DNA of 64,000 nt from JAXGXJ01 sp040772905 (GTDB lineage: Bacteria; Actinomycetota; Thermoleophilia; RBG-16-64-13), in assembly GCA_040772905.1 (NCBI GenBank), contig JAXGXJ010000006.1, forward strand, positions 124,001 through 188,000. The letters are read 5' to 3'. The translations under genes and the position numbers were made by a program. Position 1 is the first letter of the stretch; every line of letters starts with the position of its first letter. This document shows positions 36,185 to 44,537 of the stretch, piece after piece. The notes under the pieces were generated by a model. It was given only the letters and a program-made list of their open reading frames with translations. It was not told the origin of the DNA and ran no database searches.

Positions 36185-36445
36185 TCAACCCACTTCTTCA
36201 GGCCTCAGTCCCTCCAGATCGCCGTTGTCCTCGGCACCGACAGCGCAGGATCGGGCCGTGCTCCGTTCCGGACGCTCACAGCCGAGCTTGTCGTATACCT
36301 GCGCGAGAAGGTCGTGCTCTTCTCTCAGGGATTCCTTGAAGCTGAGACTGTCAGCCGCGCTCAGCTGGCCCAGGAGCCCATCCAGCCGCTGTTCCACCAC
36401 ACGCCGAAGGACATCCAGTTCTTGCGTCTCGAGCTCTACTTGCAT
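36185..36445 (-). CDS. small helical protein of unknown function
   Basis: An 86-residue protein. The first 55 residues are two predicted amphipathic helices (ELDVLRRVVEQRLDGLLGQL and ESLREEHDLLAQVYDKL) joined by SAADSLSF. The tail is polar. GGAGGGACG precedes the ATG. The helical part resembles the 72-residue protein at 42270-42488 (ExxVLRxVxxRxxxxLxxxLxxxDSxxxKExLxxxxxLLxxVxxxL), so the two are a paralogous family. It lies upstream of nothing obvious; about 170 bases to the flavodoxin start hold no gene. Confidence 0.6.
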   Translation of the reverse strand: MQVELETQELDVLRRVVEQRLDGLLGQLSAADSLSFKESLREEHDLLAQVYDKLGCERPERSTARSCAVGAEDNGDLEGLRPEEVG

Positions 36446-36506
36446 CGTCCCTCCTCGTGTCGCGTGTCAAATGACCCACTACATGGCGTCTCCGCCCGCG
36501 TACCCG

Positions 36507-37706
36507 TCAAAGAGAGGGTCGTTCCCCCATGGTGATGACCAGTGTGATCTCCTGCCCTCCGCGCACCAAGTTCAGTTCCGCCTGCTCTCCCGGCGGCGTC
36601 CTGCGCAGGACCGAGAACAAGCTGCCCGAGGAGGACACTGGCTGACCTCCGATGGCCGTGATCACATCGCCCTGCCGCAGTCCTGCCAGAGCCGCGGGAG
36701 ACCCGGGCCCCACGCCGATGATCACCACTCCCTGCAGGTCGGATGCCAGCCCCAGCTGCTCGCGAAGGTCAGGTGTGAGCGGTGAGGACTGCACCCCCAT
36801 GTATCCGTAGCGTACTTCACCCTGCTGCAAGATCTGCTCGACCACGAACACCACGAGGTCGGCCGGGATGGCGAAACCGATGTTCTGCGCACCGGATTGC
36901 GGCTGCAGACCGGCGGCGTTGATGCCTATGACTCTCCCCCGGGCATCCAGAAGGGCCCCGCCCGAGTTGCCAGGGCTTATGGCCGCGTCGGTCTGGATGA
37001 AGTCGGTCGCGCCAGGGGTGCCGGGCACCATGATCTCTCGTTTGAAGGCGCTGATGATGCCCAGGGTCACGGTGCCTTCCAGCCCCAGAGGCGTGCCGAT
37101 AGCGATGGCATAGTCGCCCACCTTCAGCTGAGAGAGATCCTCCAAGAACTCAGCGGCCGGCAGATCGTCGCGCTCGACACGAAGCACAGCCAGGTCGGAG
37201 ATGGGGTCCCTGCCCACCACTTGAGCCGGCAGAGACTCTCCCGTGGCTATGGTCACCGTCACCTGTGGAGCCGGCTGGTCGTTCCCCGCCACCACTACGT
37301 GGTCATTGGTGACGATCACCCCGTCTTCCGAGTAGATGACCCCACTGCCGATACCCAACTGCCGGCCCTGAGCGTCCGCAACCGCGATGTCCACCACACT
37401 GGATGCGACCGCCTCTGCCACGGCCGTGGCGGGGCTCGCTCCCCCGTCCGACCCCGGGGGAACGGGCACGGTGACCGCGGTGGTGACGGTCGTCTCGGGA
37501 GTCGACGAGACCGGAGGCGGGCTCGACGTGACAGGTGATGCAGTCGAAGAAGTGGTCGCCTCAGAAACGGTGGTGACCTCCCCGCCGCTGCAGGCCGCCG
37601 GCGCCAAGGACAGCGTCAGGACGACGAACACCAACACCACCAGCGCTGTCACCGGCGCAGGATCGGTGCCCTTGAGACCTCTCCGTAGGCGTGACCGCAT
37701 GCTCAT
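36507..37706 (-). CDS. HtrA/DegP-type serine protease with PDZ domain
   Basis: A 399-residue secreted protease. A membrane anchor (ALVVLVFVVLTLSLAPAACSGG) carries a possible lipobox, then a Thr/Ser/Pro linker. The trypsin-like domain has His in VTNDHVV, Asp in ISDLAVLRV and Ser in SPGNSGGALL. One PDZ domain ends the protein (GVVIIGVGPGSPAALAGLRQGDVITAI). It degrades or refolds damaged envelope proteins. ATG 37706 has GAAAGG upstream at good spacing; 37712 and 37700 are near alternatives. Confidence 0.92.
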   Translation of the reverse strand: MSMRSRLRRGLKGTDPAPVTALVVLVFVVLTLSLAPAACSGGEVTTVSEATTSSTASPVTSSPPPVSSTPETTVTTAVTVPVPPGSDGGASPATAVAEAVASSVVDIAVADAQGRQLGIGSGVIYSEDGVIVTNDHVVVAGNDQPAPQVTVTIATGESLPAQVVGRDPISDLAVLRVERDDLPAAEFLEDLSQLKVGDYAIAIGTPLGLEGTVTLGIISAFKREIMVPGTPGATDFIQTDAAISPGNSGGALLDARGRVIGINAAGLQPQSGAQNIGFAIPADLVVFVVEQILQQGEVRYGYMGVQSSPLTPDLREQLGLASDLQGVVIIGVGPGSPAALAGLRQGDVITAIGGQPVSSSGSLFSVLRRTPPGEQAELNLVRGGQEITLVITMGERPSL

Positions 37707-37752
37707 GCCCATCCTTTCCGCGCCGGAGCCCGGCGCTGAAGTCCCTGCAGCG

Positions 37753-39093
37753 TCAGTCCTCGCGGGTGTCCCCTGCCTGAAGATACCGCGCGAACCACTC
37801 CACCGCCAGCCTGGTGACCTCCTCCAGCGCTCCGGGTTCTTCGAACAGGTGGCTCGCCCCGGTGACAATGCGGATATCCTTGATTGCTCGGAGGACCGCA
37901 TAGGCCTTGCGGTTCATCTCGATGACAGGCAGGTCGTCTCCCCCTACCACGAGCAGCGTGGGGGCCTTCACCCGCGGCAGATCGGCCAGGACCAGATCGG
38001 GACGCCCACCTCTCGAGACCACCGCTTGCACTTCGTCCAGGCGGGCGGCGGCCGCCAGAGCGGCCGCCGCCCCGGTGCTGGCCCCGAAATACCCCAGCCG
38101 CCAGTCGCTCACGACCGGATGACCACGCAGCCAGCGAGTAACTTCCACCACCCGCTCTGTCAGCAACGGGATGTCGAAGCGGAACTCGGCTGTGTACCGA
38201 TCTATCTCGTCTTCCTCGGCTGAGAGCAGATCGAAGAGCAGGGTGCCCATGCCTGCGTCGGTGATGGCTCGCGCGACGGCACGGTTGCGAGAGCTGAAGC
38301 GACTGCTGCCGCTGCCGTGCACGAAGAGCACGAGTGCTGCGGACCCGGCGGCCAGGGAGAGCGTCCCTTTGAGCACCGCGTCGCCCACGGGTATCTCCAG
38401 TTCCTCCTCCCTCCGCTCGCCGAAGGAGGGCTGAGAGCCCACGCCGCGCGCAGCCTCCAGCAGCGCAACCACTTCCTCATCCGTGGTCTGCGAGAAATCG
38501 TGGTACCAGGAACCGATGCTGTAGAAGGGAGCAGGCATGAAGGGGCACACCACGTCATCGGCTTCCCCCCGCAATGTGCGGCAGGTGTCCTCCGGGGCCA
38601 CCGGCACGGCGACGACGATGCGGCCGGGTCGGCGCTCACGAAGAGAGCGGACGGCGGTGCGCATGCTGGCCCCGGTGGCCAAGCCGTCATCGACGAGGAT
38701 CACGGTCTTGCCCTGCAGATCCAACGGCTGCGCATGGCCTCGATACAGGCGCTCACGCTCCTCCAGACGCAGTCGCTCCTTGGCGGCGATGTCATCTATC
38801 TGGCTGTTGCTCAGCCGCAGTGCCCCGATCACGTCGTCATTGAGCACGCGCACACCACCGCTGGCGATGGCCCCGGCCGCCAGTTCCTCCTGGCCTGGTA
38901 CCCCCAGCTTCCGCACCATGAAGACGTCCAGGGGCAGATCGAGCGCATTAGCCACCTCGAAGGCCACCACCACGCCTCCGCGCGGCAATCCCAATACCAC
39001 GGCCTGAGGATCTCGCGCGTATGCCTGCAGGTGGCCGGCCAGGAGTCTTCCCGCCTCCTGTCTGTCCACCAGGCGTGTCGTCCAGTCGCTCAC
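37753..39093 (-). CDS. phosphoribosyltransferase-alpha/beta hydrolase fusion
   Basis: A 446-residue two-domain protein. Residues 1-215 are a type I phosphoribosyltransferase with the PRPP loop VILVDDGLATGAS and LPRGGVVVAFEVA. Residues 230-446 are an alpha/beta hydrolase (dienelactone-hydrolase-like): LFVHGSGSSRFSSRN, elbow GASTGAAAA, acid in VVGGDDLPV and His in GASHLFEEPG. GTG 39093 has GGAGG at 6 bases; a longer frame to 39135 exists. The combination occurs in other bacteria, often in stress-related neighbourhoods; the reaction is unknown. Confidence 0.85.
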   Translation of the reverse strand: MSDWTTRLVDRQEAGRLLAGHLQAYARDPQAVVLGLPRGGVVVAFEVANALDLPLDVFMVRKLGVPGQEELAAGAIASGGVRVLNDDVIGALRLSNSQIDDIAAKERLRLEERERLYRGHAQPLDLQGKTVILVDDGLATGASMRTAVRSLRERRPGRIVVAVPVAPEDTCRTLRGEADDVVCPFMPAPFYSIGSWYHDFSQTTDEEVVALLEAARGVGSQPSFGERREEELEIPVGDAVLKGTLSLAAGSAALVLFVHGSGSSRFSSRNRAVARAITDAGMGTLLFDLLSAEEDEIDRYTAEFRFDIPLLTERVVEVTRWLRGHPVVSDWRLGYFGASTGAAAALAAAARLDEVQAVVSRGGRPDLVLADLPRVKAPTLLVVGGDDLPVIEMNRKAYAVLRAIKDIRIVTGASHLFEEPGALEEVTRLAVEWFARYLQAGDTRED

Positions 39094-39203
39094 TGTCAAC
39101 CTCCGCCCGCCCGATGTCGAACAGCAGTGGCACATGCGCGCTCGTCAAGGTCACCACAGCAATACCCGGCCGCCGTGACTTTCATGCTCCCACGCCGCAG
39201 CCT

Positions 39204-40358
39204 TCAGCTCACAAAGGTGGCGATCGCGTCCTCTATGAGCATCTGCACGCGTCCGTCGTCAGCCTCACGAGTGCGTCCCGACAGCTTCGCCCGCCAGCGC
39301 TGGGGAAGTGCATCGCTGCCGTGGGCCGCGCCCACCACGGCGCCCACCACCGCTGCGACCGTGTCGTTGTCCCAAGTGTCGTTGACCGCCCGCACGATGG
39401 CCTCCTCCGGATCGTCGCCGTGACATGCCAGGATGTAGAGCACCACCGGCACCGTCTCCAAAAGGTATGCTCCCGAATACCAGCGCTCGGCCATCTCCAG
39501 CACCGACGCCCCGCCAGCGACCGCGGGTAATACCTGCGACTGCACCAGTTCGCACAAGGTCCCTTGGAGACCGTCCTTCGCTCCCCGTCTCCGGTACGCT
39601 CTCCCGGTCTCAGCAGGGCGGGCATAGTGCAGGAACGTCTGCGGCCACCACTCGGCAGGGTGTGAGACCGCTGCGCCTGACCCCGCCGCCGGTCGGGTGA
39701 CGTCTAGGGCAAGTGACTCCATCAGCAGTCCCACCAGCCCCACCGACGCGCTCACTGCTGCTTCGTCGCGATGCGTCACCACGGTGGCTGCGATGACATC
39801 AGCCCACAACGGCAGCGCGCCACCCGTCGCATCGACTGGCGGCCTCAGATGAGGCAGGACGACGGGCGCGATGCGCATCAGGGCTCCGTTGCCGGCGCTT
39901 TCCACCCCAGCTCTGTGCCAGGGAAGACCCTGCTCTCGGTAGGCCAGCAGAAAGCGGGTGACAGTCTTACCGATGCCGAAGATCCGGCCCCCGGCGAAGC
40001 TCGCCGCCACATCGGCCGGGTCGAGCCCGTCGCGCCGGAGGAGCGACTCCACCGTCCAGAAGGCCATCTGGGTGTCGTCGGAAGGGACCCCCACCCTCAG
40101 CCAATCGGCCCACCAGTTGGGAAGATAATCGCGGATCTCGCCGTAGCGCCGCCGACGGCCGGCCGGGTTCATCCCTTCACTGGTGTTGCCCAGTGCATCG
40201 CCGATGGCGAGCCCCAGCAACATGCCACGGACCCGATCAACAAGTACCGGACCAGGCTCAGGATATGGCGGTGCGGGGATGGGACGGTCCACCCAGGGTC
40301 GCAGGGCGGCCCATTCCTCCGGTGGGAGACTCAGTACCGATGAGGGGTCGTCATCCAC
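39204..40358 (-). CDS. ADP-ribosylglycohydrolase family protein
   Basis: A 384-residue DraG-type enzyme that removes ADP-ribose from proteins or nucleic acids. Metal-binding motifs are GMLLGLAIGDALGN, PSDDTQMAFWTVE, GNGALMRIAPV and DTWDNDTVAAVVGAVVGAAHG. The start is GTG 40358 with AGGAGG 8 bases upstream. Bacterial DraG homologues also act on ADP-ribosylated DNA or arginine; the partner transferase is not in the window. Confidence 0.9.
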   Translation of the reverse strand: MDDDPSSVLSLPPEEWAALRPWVDRPIPAPPYPEPGPVLVDRVRGMLLGLAIGDALGNTSEGMNPAGRRRRYGEIRDYLPNWWADWLRVGVPSDDTQMAFWTVESLLRRDGLDPADVAASFAGGRIFGIGKTVTRFLLAYREQGLPWHRAGVESAGNGALMRIAPVVLPHLRPPVDATGGALPLWADVIAATVVTHRDEAAVSASVGLVGLLMESLALDVTRPAAGSGAAVSHPAEWWPQTFLHYARPAETGRAYRRRGAKDGLQGTLCELVQSQVLPAVAGGASVLEMAERWYSGAYLLETVPVVLYILACHGDDPEEAIVRAVNDTWDNDTVAAVVGAVVGAAHGSDALPQRWRAKLSGRTREADDGRVQMLIEDAIATFVS

Positions 40359-40406
40359 AGGTGTGTCCTCCTCATCCGCGTGCGCGCCCTCGAGGCGCGA
40401 GATCCC

Positions 40407-40907
40407 CTACGCCTCTATCGCACTCGGTACATCGACCTGATCTGGGAACCACTCTCGGTCCACGAAATCCGTGTCGGCGATGCGGTCCAAAGGCAGCCGC
40501 AGATACCTGCCCTGAGCTTCCGCGGCCACGGTGCCGTCGGCCAAGACAATCTCACCCGTCCCCTCGAAGAGCCGTCTCACTTCGCCGGTGATGCGAGCCA
40601 CGGCCTTGACTGGACCATCCAGAGGCACGGGCTTGCGGAACCTCAAGCTCAACTCCACGGTCACACCCCAGGCTTCGGGGTCGCGTATGTTCACCGCCCG
40701 CCCGATGGTCTCGTCCAGAATGGCTGAGATCATCCCTCCGTGCATGCGGCCCGGGTAGCTTTGGTGCTCAGGACTGGGAGTGAACACACCCACTAGGTCG
40801 CCGCCCTCCACCTCGTAGAAGTGTGCGCGCAGGCCCAGTCGGTTCTCCACTCCACACACCATACACATGCGGCTCACGTTCTGGGCTTTGCGGACCGCGC
40901 GCTTCAC
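40407..40907 (-). CDS. hotdog-fold thioesterase (PaaI-like)
   Basis: A 166-residue hotdog protein. The N-terminus MCMVCGVENRLGLRAHF has two Cys, and GRMHGGMISAILDETIG is the catalytic hotdog motif. It hydrolyses acyl-CoA or related thioesters. GTG 40907 overlaps the stop of the aldo/keto reductase (GTGA), so the two are co-translated. A longer frame to 41009 runs inside that gene and is not real. Confidence 0.85.
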   Translation of the reverse strand: MKRAVRKAQNVSRMCMVCGVENRLGLRAHFYEVEGGDLVGVFTPSPEHQSYPGRMHGGMISAILDETIGRAVNIRDPEAWGVTVELSLRFRKPVPLDGPVKAVARITGEVRRLFEGTGEIVLADGTVAAEAQGRYLRLPLDRIADTDFVDREWFPDQVDVPSAIEA

Positions 40908-42076
40908 ACCGCACCATCCGCCTCGAAGAGACGAGTGCACTCCTCCATGAAGTCCGGCACCTGGATCTGCTGCGGACAGGCGTCCACGCACTGCCCACAC
41001 TTGGTGCACACCGACACCGAGGCCGTCCCGCCCAGTTCCTTGTTGATGTGATAGTGCACCTTCTCGCCCGCTGCGTTGTCATACAGAGAGGCGTCGTTGA
41101 GGAAGGCGAGGACCATGGGGATGTCGATGCCCTCCGGACAGGGCATGCAGTAACGGCAGGCCGTGCACGGCACCACGGTCCTCTGCTCGTAGACCCTGCG
41201 CACCTTGTCGATGAGCGCCGACTCGGTTTCGTTGAGCGACTTCGCGTCAGCTTCACCGGCGATGCGCACGTTCTCCACCACCTGCTCCATGGTGCTCATG
41301 CCCGAAAGGAGCAGGCTGACGTCGGGATCGTCCCACACGAAACGAAGAGCCCACTCAGCCGGACTACGGCGCACGGCAGCCGAGTCCCAAATGGACTGGA
41401 CCTCGTCCGGGACCCTGCCGGCCAACCTCCCTCCCTTCACCGGCTCCATGACGACCACGCCCAGACCGCGCCGGGCGGCGTAGCGGAGCCCCTCGCGACC
41501 GGCTTGATAGTCCACATCCATGTAGTTGTACTGTATCTGGCAGAAGTCCCAGTCGTAACCGTCCACGATGGGCTGGAAAGCCGACGGCTCGTCATGGAAG
41601 GAGAAGCCTGCGAACCTGATGCGGCCATCGGCTTTGGCCGCGTCGAGGAACTCCAGGACGCCGAGTCGAAGGAAGCGCTCCCATCCCTCCGCACCTATGC
41701 CGTGCAGCAGATAGCAGTCGATGTGATCGGTGCGCAGATTGGCGAGTTGTCGGGCCAGGACGGTGTCCATGTCGGCCCGGGATTCGACCGACCACCCCAC
41801 CAGTTTGGTGGCGATGAGGGTCTTGTCGCGATAACCGCCCTGAAGGGCCCGCCCCACCACCGACTCGCTGGTGCCGGGCTGGGTCACCGAGGAGCCGTGG
41901 TACGCATACGCGGTGTCGACATAGTTAACGCCGTTGTCGATGGCGTAGCGGATCATCTTGGTGGCCAGCGGGATATCCACCTGGTCATGACGATGGTCGA
42001 TCACGGGCATGCGCATGGCACCGAAGCCCAGGATGGATACGTGTTCACCGGTCTTGCCGAAGGGCCGATAGAGCAT
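40904..42076 (-). CDS. aldo/keto reductase with two [4Fe-4S] clusters
   Basis: A 390-residue protein. Residues 1-280 are the aldo/keto TIM barrel (GFGAMRMPVID; NYVDTAYAYHGS; the catalytic Tyr in TAYAY). The C-terminal domain is ferredoxin-like: CTACRYCMPCPEGIDIP and CTKCGQCVDACPQQIQ. Such fusions occur mainly in anaerobes and use ferredoxin as partner. ATG 42076 has AGAGGAAGACCAC upstream; extension to 42316 is unsupported. Confidence 0.92.
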   Translation of the reverse strand: MLYRPFGKTGEHVSILGFGAMRMPVIDHRHDQVDIPLATKMIRYAIDNGVNYVDTAYAYHGSSVTQPGTSESVVGRALQGGYRDKTLIATKLVGWSVESRADMDTVLARQLANLRTDHIDCYLLHGIGAEGWERFLRLGVLEFLDAAKADGRIRFAGFSFHDEPSAFQPIVDGYDWDFCQIQYNYMDVDYQAGREGLRYAARRGLGVVVMEPVKGGRLAGRVPDEVQSIWDSAAVRRSPAEWALRFVWDDPDVSLLLSGMSTMEQVVENVRIAGEADAKSLNETESALIDKVRRVYEQRTVVPCTACRYCMPCPEGIDIPMVLAFLNDASLYDNAAGEKVHYHINKELGGTASVSVCTKCGQCVDACPQQIQVPDFMEECTRLFEADGAV

Positions 42077-42210
42077 GTGGTCTTCCTCTTGGAGTCGTGG
42101 ATGTGCCCGAGTCGATACTGACTTCGGGTCGGTCCCGACTATAGCACCAGGCCTGCGAGGCTGAGTTGAAAGACCGTCGACAACCCGCACCAGCGAGACC
42201 GCGAAGCAGC

Positions 42211-42253
42211 GGACGGGGGCGCGCCCCCCGAGGCGGGAGGCGCGCCCCCGTCC
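42211..42253 (-). terminator. hairpin terminator after the small helical gene
   Basis: A 15-bp perfect stem (42211-42225 with 42239-42253) and a 13-base loop lie 17 bases past the stop of the 72-residue gene. The remaining 130 bases before the aldo/keto reductase start hold nothing else I recognise. Confidence 0.6.
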
Positions 42254-42269
42254 ACGCGAACCGAGCCCC

Positions 42270-42488
42270 TCAGTCGACGGGCTCGGTCTCGCCTGGCTCA
42301 CCAGAGAACGAGTCAAGCCTCAAGACCACACTCTCCAGCAACTCCTCGCGCTGCCTCAGGTACTCCTTCAGCTCCCGCGAATCGGTGTTGGCCAACTCGA
42401 AGAGCATCGCCTTGCGATAGCGATCGATCACAAAGCGGAGCACTTCGATCTCCTTCATACTGAGCGGGACGTCGTAGGTTGCCGACAT
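42270..42488 (-). CDS. small helical protein, paralogue of 36185-36445
   Basis: A 72-residue protein with two helices, EIEVLRFVIDRYRKAMLFELA and ELKEYLRQREELLESVVLRL, and an acidic tail. ATG 42488 has AAAGGAGGAGG directly upstream, an unusually strong site, so it is probably made in quantity. It resembles the 86-residue protein at 36185-36445. Function unknown. Confidence 0.65.
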   Translation of the reverse strand: MSATYDVPLSMKEIEVLRFVIDRYRKAMLFELANTDSRELKEYLRQREELLESVVLRLDSFSGEPGETEPVD

Positions 42489-42584
42489 GACCTCCTCCTT
42501 TCTCCCGCGGGACCACAGATGGTCCGCCCCCACTACTCACATCATAGGACCGCGCGAGAAGAAGGCAACTCCCGTGTCAATGCA

Positions 42585-42624
42585 ACAAGACCATTCTGCA
42601 ACGTATATTGCAGAATGGTCTTGT
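42585..42624. promoter_or_regulatory. 17-bp perfect AT-rich inverted repeat
   Basis: Two 17-base arms (42585-42601 and 42608-42624) pair perfectly around the centre cgtata. The arms are about 41% GC in a region near 65%. It lies 31 bases past the SDR stop and 97 bases upstream of the small helical gene's start. It could be an SDR terminator hairpin, an operator or a mobile-element remnant; no T-tract follows. Confidence 0.5.
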
Positions 42625-42655
42625 GCTCCTGACGACGCAAGAGATGCATCGAGGT

Positions 42656-43465
42656 CTAGTGAGGCGTGTACCCCCCGTCCACCAGCAGACACTGGCAGGT
42701 CATGAAGTCACTGTCCTCCGAGGCAAGGAAGAACGCCGGACCCGCAAGATCGTCCGGCACCTCGTTGCGCTGGTTGAGCGCCTGCCGCCCTTTGTTGATG
42801 ACGTACCACTCCTGGTCTTCCTTCGTGAGTTCGAGCTGAGCCCCAGAGACCGTGAAACCCGGCGCGATGGCGTTCACCCTGATGCCGTACTGGCCCAGTT
42901 CGCGCCCGATGGAGCGCGTGAAACCCAGCACCGCGCCCTTGCTGGTGCTGTAGTGGATGAAGCCCGGCACACCTTGGAAGAAGGTGGACGAACTCAGGTT
43001 GACGACCTTGCCGTACCCCTGCTCTTTCATGTACGGGAACACGGCCTGCACGCAGAACCACATGCCTCGGACGTTCACTTTCTGCATGTGATCCCACTCG
43101 TCCACCGTCCACTCGTTGAACGGGCGCCAAGAACCCATGGTGCCGAAGAAGGCCGCGTTGTTTATGAGGATGTCGATGCGGCCGCCGAACAGTCCTGCGA
43201 CCTCGTCCGCCGCCTTCTTGCACTGATCGAGGTCGGTGATGTCACAGGCGACGGGCTCAGCGACTCCTCCGGCGGCCTTGATCTCGTCGGCGACAGCCGC
43301 GGCGCCGGCGCTGTTGATGTCGAGCACCGCCACCTTCGCACCTTCTTCCGCGAACCGGAGGCAGATGGCCCGCCCGATGCTGTTCTTGCCCCCACCGCCG
43401 GTGACGATGGCCACCTTGTCTTTGAGGCGTTGCGCCCCTCGAGATTCTGCGCTCAACTCTTTCAT
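42656..43465 (-). CDS. short-chain dehydrogenase/reductase
   Basis: A 269-residue classical SDR. The cofactor loop is VTGGGGKNSIGRAI and the catalytic residues are Ser in VVNLSSS and Tyr/Lys in HYSTSKG; NNAAF and the C-terminal LLVDGGY are present. The acidic residue in VLDINS favours NAD over NADP. ATG 43465 is used, but AAAAGG directly abuts it; GTG 43486 is an alternative. Substrate unknown. Confidence 0.88.
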   Translation of the reverse strand: MKELSAESRGAQRLKDKVAIVTGGGGKNSIGRAICLRFAEEGAKVAVLDINSAGAAAVADEIKAAGGVAEPVACDITDLDQCKKAADEVAGLFGGRIDILINNAAFFGTMGSWRPFNEWTVDEWDHMQKVNVRGMWFCVQAVFPYMKEQGYGKVVNLSSSTFFQGVPGFIHYSTSKGAVLGFTRSIGRELGQYGIRVNAIAPGFTVSGAQLELTKEDQEWYVINKGRQALNQRNEVPDDLAGPAFFLASEDSDFMTCQCLLVDGGYTPH

Positions 43466-43585
43466 CCTTTTGTAGCATTGCCACACTGCCGTCTCATCCT
43501 AGCGCACCCGGTGCACGCCCGCGAGCCGTGTATCCTTTGCACGAGCCCGCATTCGCGGATAGTCCACGTCACGAGAGGAGACACT

Positions 43586-44032
43586 GTGAAGTACACGTCC
43601 GCGACATTGGGCCGCGTATTCGTCCTTCGCCTCGAAGACGGCGACGTCCTCAACGACACCCTTGAGCGGTTCGCCGAAGAGCAGGGCGTCACCGGAGCCC
43701 TGGCCTTCTACGTGGGTGGGGTCGCCGACGGCAGCACGGTCGTGGTGGGGCCGGACGCCGAGTGCCGGGACGGTGTGGTGGCGCTCCTCCACTCGCTGGC
43801 GGGGACGCAGGAGGCCTTCGCTGTGGGTACCCTGTTCCCCAACGCCGAAGGCAAGCCGGTGCTGCACATGCACGCGGCTTCCGGCCGAGAAGGTGGCGCC
43901 ACCGTGGGCTGCACCAGGGCCGGGGTCTCAACCTGGTTGGTGGGCGAGGTGATACTGCTGGAGGTGTCGAGCGCCCAGGCCCGGCGCGAGGTGGACAAGA
44001 GCAGCGGCTTCGAGTTGCTCGCCCTCGACTAG
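43586..44032 (+). CDS. PPC domain (DUF296) protein
   Basis: A 148-residue PPC/DUF296 protein. Typical segments are VFVLRLEDGDVLNDTLERFAEE, ALAFYVGGVADGS and the metal-site candidates in KPVLHMHAASGREG. GAGAGGAG precedes GTG 43586. In plants the fold accompanies AT-hook DNA binding; bacterial members are uncharacterised, usually trimeric. It is divergent from the SDR gene. Confidence 0.82.
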   Translation: MKYTSATLGRVFVLRLEDGDVLNDTLERFAEEQGVTGALAFYVGGVADGSTVVVGPDAECRDGVVALLHSLAGTQEAFAVGTLFPNAEGKPVLHMHAASGREGGATVGCTRAGVSTWLVGEVILLEVSSAQARREVDKSSGFELLALD

Positions 44033-44067
44033 GTGTAGCGCCCGACGACCGCCGGCTACAGGATGCT

Positions 44068-44439
44068 TCAGCCGGGCGCGGGCAGCAGGAACGAGGCCAC
44101 GACCACGACCGCACCTAGGACACCCATGACCGGTTGCAGCCAGTGGCGGAAGCCGATGAGGCTCACCTGTACGCCGATCCAGCCCAGCAGGATCACCCCG
44201 GCCTCCAGCGACACCAGCCGGGCCGCACCGGACCCGGCGATGAGCAGACCCGCCGCCGTGAACATGCTACCGGCCACCATCACCAGCAAGACCATCCCTG
44301 GGACGCGGTAGCTGCGGAAAGGCGTGTCGCGCAGCCACTCCCTGGGTACGTTGGGAGCGCCCGACAGCGCATACACCGCCCCACCGACAGCCAAGGCGCC
44401 GATGAAGAGTTGAAGCACTATCAGGCCGGTGCGCAGCAT
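44068..44439 (-). CDS. small membrane protein, four helices
   Basis: A 123-residue protein with four predicted membrane helices (LIVLQLFIGALAVGGAVYAL; VLLVMVAGSMFTAAGLLIAG; LEAGVILLGWIGVQVSLIGF; VMGVLGAVVVVASFLL). The family is not recognised. The frame extends to 44619 but would then overlap the divergent lipoprotein gene. Confidence 0.6.
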   Translation of the reverse strand: MLRTGLIVLQLFIGALAVGGAVYALSGAPNVPREWLRDTPFRSYRVPGMVLLVMVAGSMFTAAGLLIAGSGAARLVSLEAGVILLGWIGVQVSLIGFRHWLQPVMGVLGAVVVVASFLLPAPG

Positions 44440-44537
44440 CTGCGCACTATAGCGCGTCGGCGCGTGACGCATGCCGGGAACGCGGTCCGCCGACAGCGCC
44501 GTCCAAGGCCGCGTACACACCTCAGGAGGGAGGTCAC

